This document shows, piece after piece, positions 61,780-64,000 of a DNA stretch of 64,000 bases. Below the pieces are notes generated by a model. It worked only from the letters and a program-made list of their open reading frames with translations, had not been told where the DNA came from and did no database searches. Within the stretch, counting starts at the first letter, position 1. Every line of letters starts with the position of its first letter. The position numbers and the translations under genes are program-made. The stretch covers positions 830,877,337-830,941,336 of the forward strand of contig CM062297.1 in assembly GCA_031216915.1 (NCBI GenBank). The letters run 5' to 3'. This DNA comes from Pictodentalium vernedei (lineage: Eukaryota > Mollusca > Scaphopoda > Dentaliida > Dentaliidae).

Positions 61780-62743
61780 TGTAACACTACGGATCGTGAG
61801 GTCACCTCAGGTGGGCAGCGCGTCTGGCCGTTGTGACACCAGACAACTGGATGTGCGAGGGTTACTGCATTTGAAAACCTCCTTCGATAGGGCCGTGGCT
61901 CCCTACCAAAGTAGTAGCGGTTCTCTCCTGTTCTTTGATCGTCTAGATTACGGAGGGACTCCTCTCCCCTGTGGTCTCGCCCAGTCTGCTGTCCACTGAT
62001 CTCCTTCTCCAATGGCTGCACGTCGCTTTAGGGTTGGGAACAGGTTCTTTGTTACTTCAGTCAACTGACAACTCCAAATTGGTATGGTGATTATAATTTT
62101 AATAAGTCTAAACAATAGAAAACTGGCCTCTCTTAGTGCTCTCTCTCTCTCACTATCAAAGTCTAAGTGCTACTGCGGTGCTCTAGATGGAGGACACACC
62201 GGGTGCTGGATGGAAAAAGCACTGCTGGATTTGTGGCGAACATCGACTTATATCACAAACAGCCAGCCCACACCTACTGTGGAATATTGCATTCTCATTG
62301 CATTATCATAGTGACTCTGCAGAATGTTAGAATAATATTTCTAATATTCGCATTATCACAATGACTCTGCAGAATGTTGACTACATCCTATTGTGCTTTG
62401 TCACGAAGGTTCAATTACATTCTCATTTACATTCTCATAGTGACTCTGCAGTATGTTAGAATATATTTCCAACATTTGCATTATCACAGTGACTCAGCAG
62501 AATATTGACTACATCCTATTGTGCTTGTTCAATTACATTCTCATTTACATTTTCATTATTAAAATATCAATTCCATCAGAATAAATCTGAATTCTCATTA
62601 CCTCTATCTCTATTATCTCTCTCTATATATATTAGCACTTATTATATTAACACTTATTGAGGCTCGAAAATAAAAAACATAAATGCTTCAGCGACACACG
62701 CTTAACCCTTCCAGATGACTCAGTCCACGTTGACTCTGTTACA
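61780..62743 (-). repeat. 5' LTR of the gypsy element
   Basis: 964 bp, TGTAAC..GTTACA, about 99.6% identical to the 3' LTR by eye. The minus-strand TATATATAGAGAG at about 62622-62635 could be the U3 TATA box. The U3 tandem duplication lies at about 62289-62547. Confidence 0.95.
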
Positions 62744-62747
62744 TAAC
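62744..62747. repeat. 4-bp target-site duplication of the gypsy element, right
   Basis: TAAC, pairing with 51445-51448. Confidence 0.85.
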
Positions 62748-64000
62748 CCTATGTGGTCCTACCCTCAAAACAGGATGACCAACAGTCAGCAATAGACTAG
62801 TTCACACTCAAAGTCTTCGACCATGAGCCGGCTGATCTCAAGACTAGGCCGACTATCCCTCATGGGCAGGCCACTAACACCCCCCTCTCCCTAATCCTCA
62901 ACTATTGGCTATCTAACACCTGGTCAAAATGAATCTGGAGTTCACATCGATCAACAAATTTGAGGTCGCCAGACCCGCGTGTGGCCAAGTAATGGCAAAG
63001 GTCCGATACACTAGACTGGTAAGATCTCAGAACGAAACGTCGTCTGTAATGTTAAATGAGAATTTTCTTCTGAATGGGGCACTGGACTATGTGGAAATCT
63101 CCCAGACTCCCGTTAGGCCAGAATGTCCCTCCAAGATAGGGTGTGGTGGGTGAACAGCGAGGTAATTCCCCCCCCCCCCACCCTCAGCAAAAAAAAAAAC
63201 AAAAAAACAAATGGTCGAAGATTTTCTGATTTGCTTTTTTTCAAGAAATGTCGACAAACTTGGTATGTAGGATTTGGCCTTACATGTTAGTTGCACTGGT
63301 GAGTCTGAACATTTCATTTTGACCACTCCACCAAAACACAAACACACACAAAACACAAAAAAAAATTCTTGCCCTACCCCCCCCCCCCCCCCCGCCCCAC
63401 ACACACACACACCACCCCCACCCCACCCCTGCGCCACTCAGTTTCAATGCAATTTCGGATTTTATGTATCCATCACATACCGTAAAACAAGCAACAACCA
63501 TAAACTGGATATCCCAGAAAAACTCACAAAACAATCCCAAAAAGGAAATAAAATAGGACACAAAATGAACAAATTAAATATTGAGCAAACCTTGTAGGCT
63601 GGAGTAGAATTACACCCGTGCTCTTCCCGATATATGTAACGGCTAGCAAAGTTCAAATCACAGTTTGACATATGCTCTACTAATTTTATCAGTTGACTTT
63701 CCCAGGGAAGGTGGAAAGAATAGAAAACATGCAGTCCCACCCTGTATACTCCCCCCTGTCTTCAAGGTTTGCTGCAATCGGCCAAGTGATCAGTAAAAAA
63801 TTCGAAATTTTGAAAATCTAGGGGTTGGGGGCATCAGAAAAAGGGGTATGACTAATCACAGAAACGGACAAAAATCGACCGAAATGGAACCGGAATGGGA
63901 CCGAAACGGACCTTTGTTATATGACAAAGACGTGATTTTGGGAGTTATTACGGTTTATTTCTTGTCCGACAGGAAGGAATAGCAGCCAGAGGCTAGCTGT
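62748..64000. other. flank right of the gypsy element, no gene recognised
   Basis: Presumably still transporter intron. Poly-C runs lie at about 63170 and 63379-63393 with a CA repeat. No exon-like frame with splice sites was found. Confidence 0.4.

Larger units (their letters stand above)
51449..62743 (-). mobile_element. retrovirus-like gypsy (Ty3) element with gag, pol and env
   Basis: An 11.3-kb element transcribed from right to left: 5' LTR (61780-62743), primer-binding site, pre-gag ORFs, gag, protease-RT-RNase H, integrase, env, polypurine tract, 3' LTR (51449-52414). TG..CA ends, a TAAC duplication and nearly identical LTRs show a recent, complete insertion. An envelope gene makes it comparable to insect errantiviruses, so it may be an endogenous retrovirus in the broad sense. 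This copy has an in-frame stop in gag, a frame change in pol and an in-frame stop in env, so it is probably defective unless these are sequence errors. It lies antisense in what appears to be an intron of a transporter gene. Confidence 0.95.

Overview
This window looks like an intron- and transposon-dominated stretch of an invertebrate genome, most likely a lophotrochozoan and probably a mollusc. The reasons are low gene density, AT-rich spacers full of G/C homopolymer runs, tRNA-headed SINEs with a GTTAAACCCCAAC-type tail, Tc1, jockey-like, L1/Tx1-like and gypsy elements, and protein-primed DNA polymerase B remnants. There is no bacterial-type operon, CRISPR array, rRNA or stand-alone tRNA gene. 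The species call is an inference.

Left third (1-25 kb). It holds TTAA-flanked piggyBac-style MITEs, a 157-bp tandem repeat carrying nuclear-receptor half-sites, SINE copies, an intact Tc1 DD34E transposase (4485-5498), a 68-bp micro-element that is one hairpin (9605-9672, second copy 19279-19346), a possible host exon (10650-10765), a weak region with repeated DMN-x-N/K-K-I/V motifs (about 13985-14395), and a decayed jockey-like LINE on the minus strand (about 18330-22750). That LINE has been entered by one hairpin micro-element and by a 574-bp element with 21-bp inverted repeats and a 6-bp target duplication. The 574-bp element belongs to a four-copy dispersed family carrying CRE (TGACGTCA), YY1 (CAAGATGGCGGC) and NRF1 (TGCGCATGCGCA) sites.

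Middle (25-48 kb). It contains a cluster of unrelated near-perfect palindromes, a LINE endonuclease relic, paired SINEs, foldback MITEs and a Polinton/viral-type DNA polymerase B relic on the minus strand. The polymerase relic is cut in two by a complete 8.3-kb L1/Tx1-like LINE (37978-46242) with a perfect 17-bp target-site duplication. The LINE carries asparagine-coding microsatellites inside ORF2 and a 2.4-kb composite GGAT array between its two ORFs.

Right part (48-64 kb). The only confidently host-like coding sequence is a first coding exon of a monocarboxylate-transporter-like (SLC16/MFS) gene at 50071-50310 (+). Just downstream, in the opposite orientation, lies a young retrovirus-like gypsy element, 51449-62743. 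Its LTRs are about 966 and 964 bp, differ at only a handful of sites, and are flanked by a 4-bp TAAC duplication. It encodes gag, protease-RT-RNase H, integrase and a baculovirus-F-like envelope with a furin-type site. A GGGAAAC slippery heptamer sits exactly at the gag/pol overlap. This copy has an in-frame TGA in gag, a frame break between RNase H and integrase, and an in-frame TAA after the env signal peptide. There is also an unexplained pair of ORFs upstream of gag. All other intervals are described as intergenic or intronic sequence without recognisable genes.
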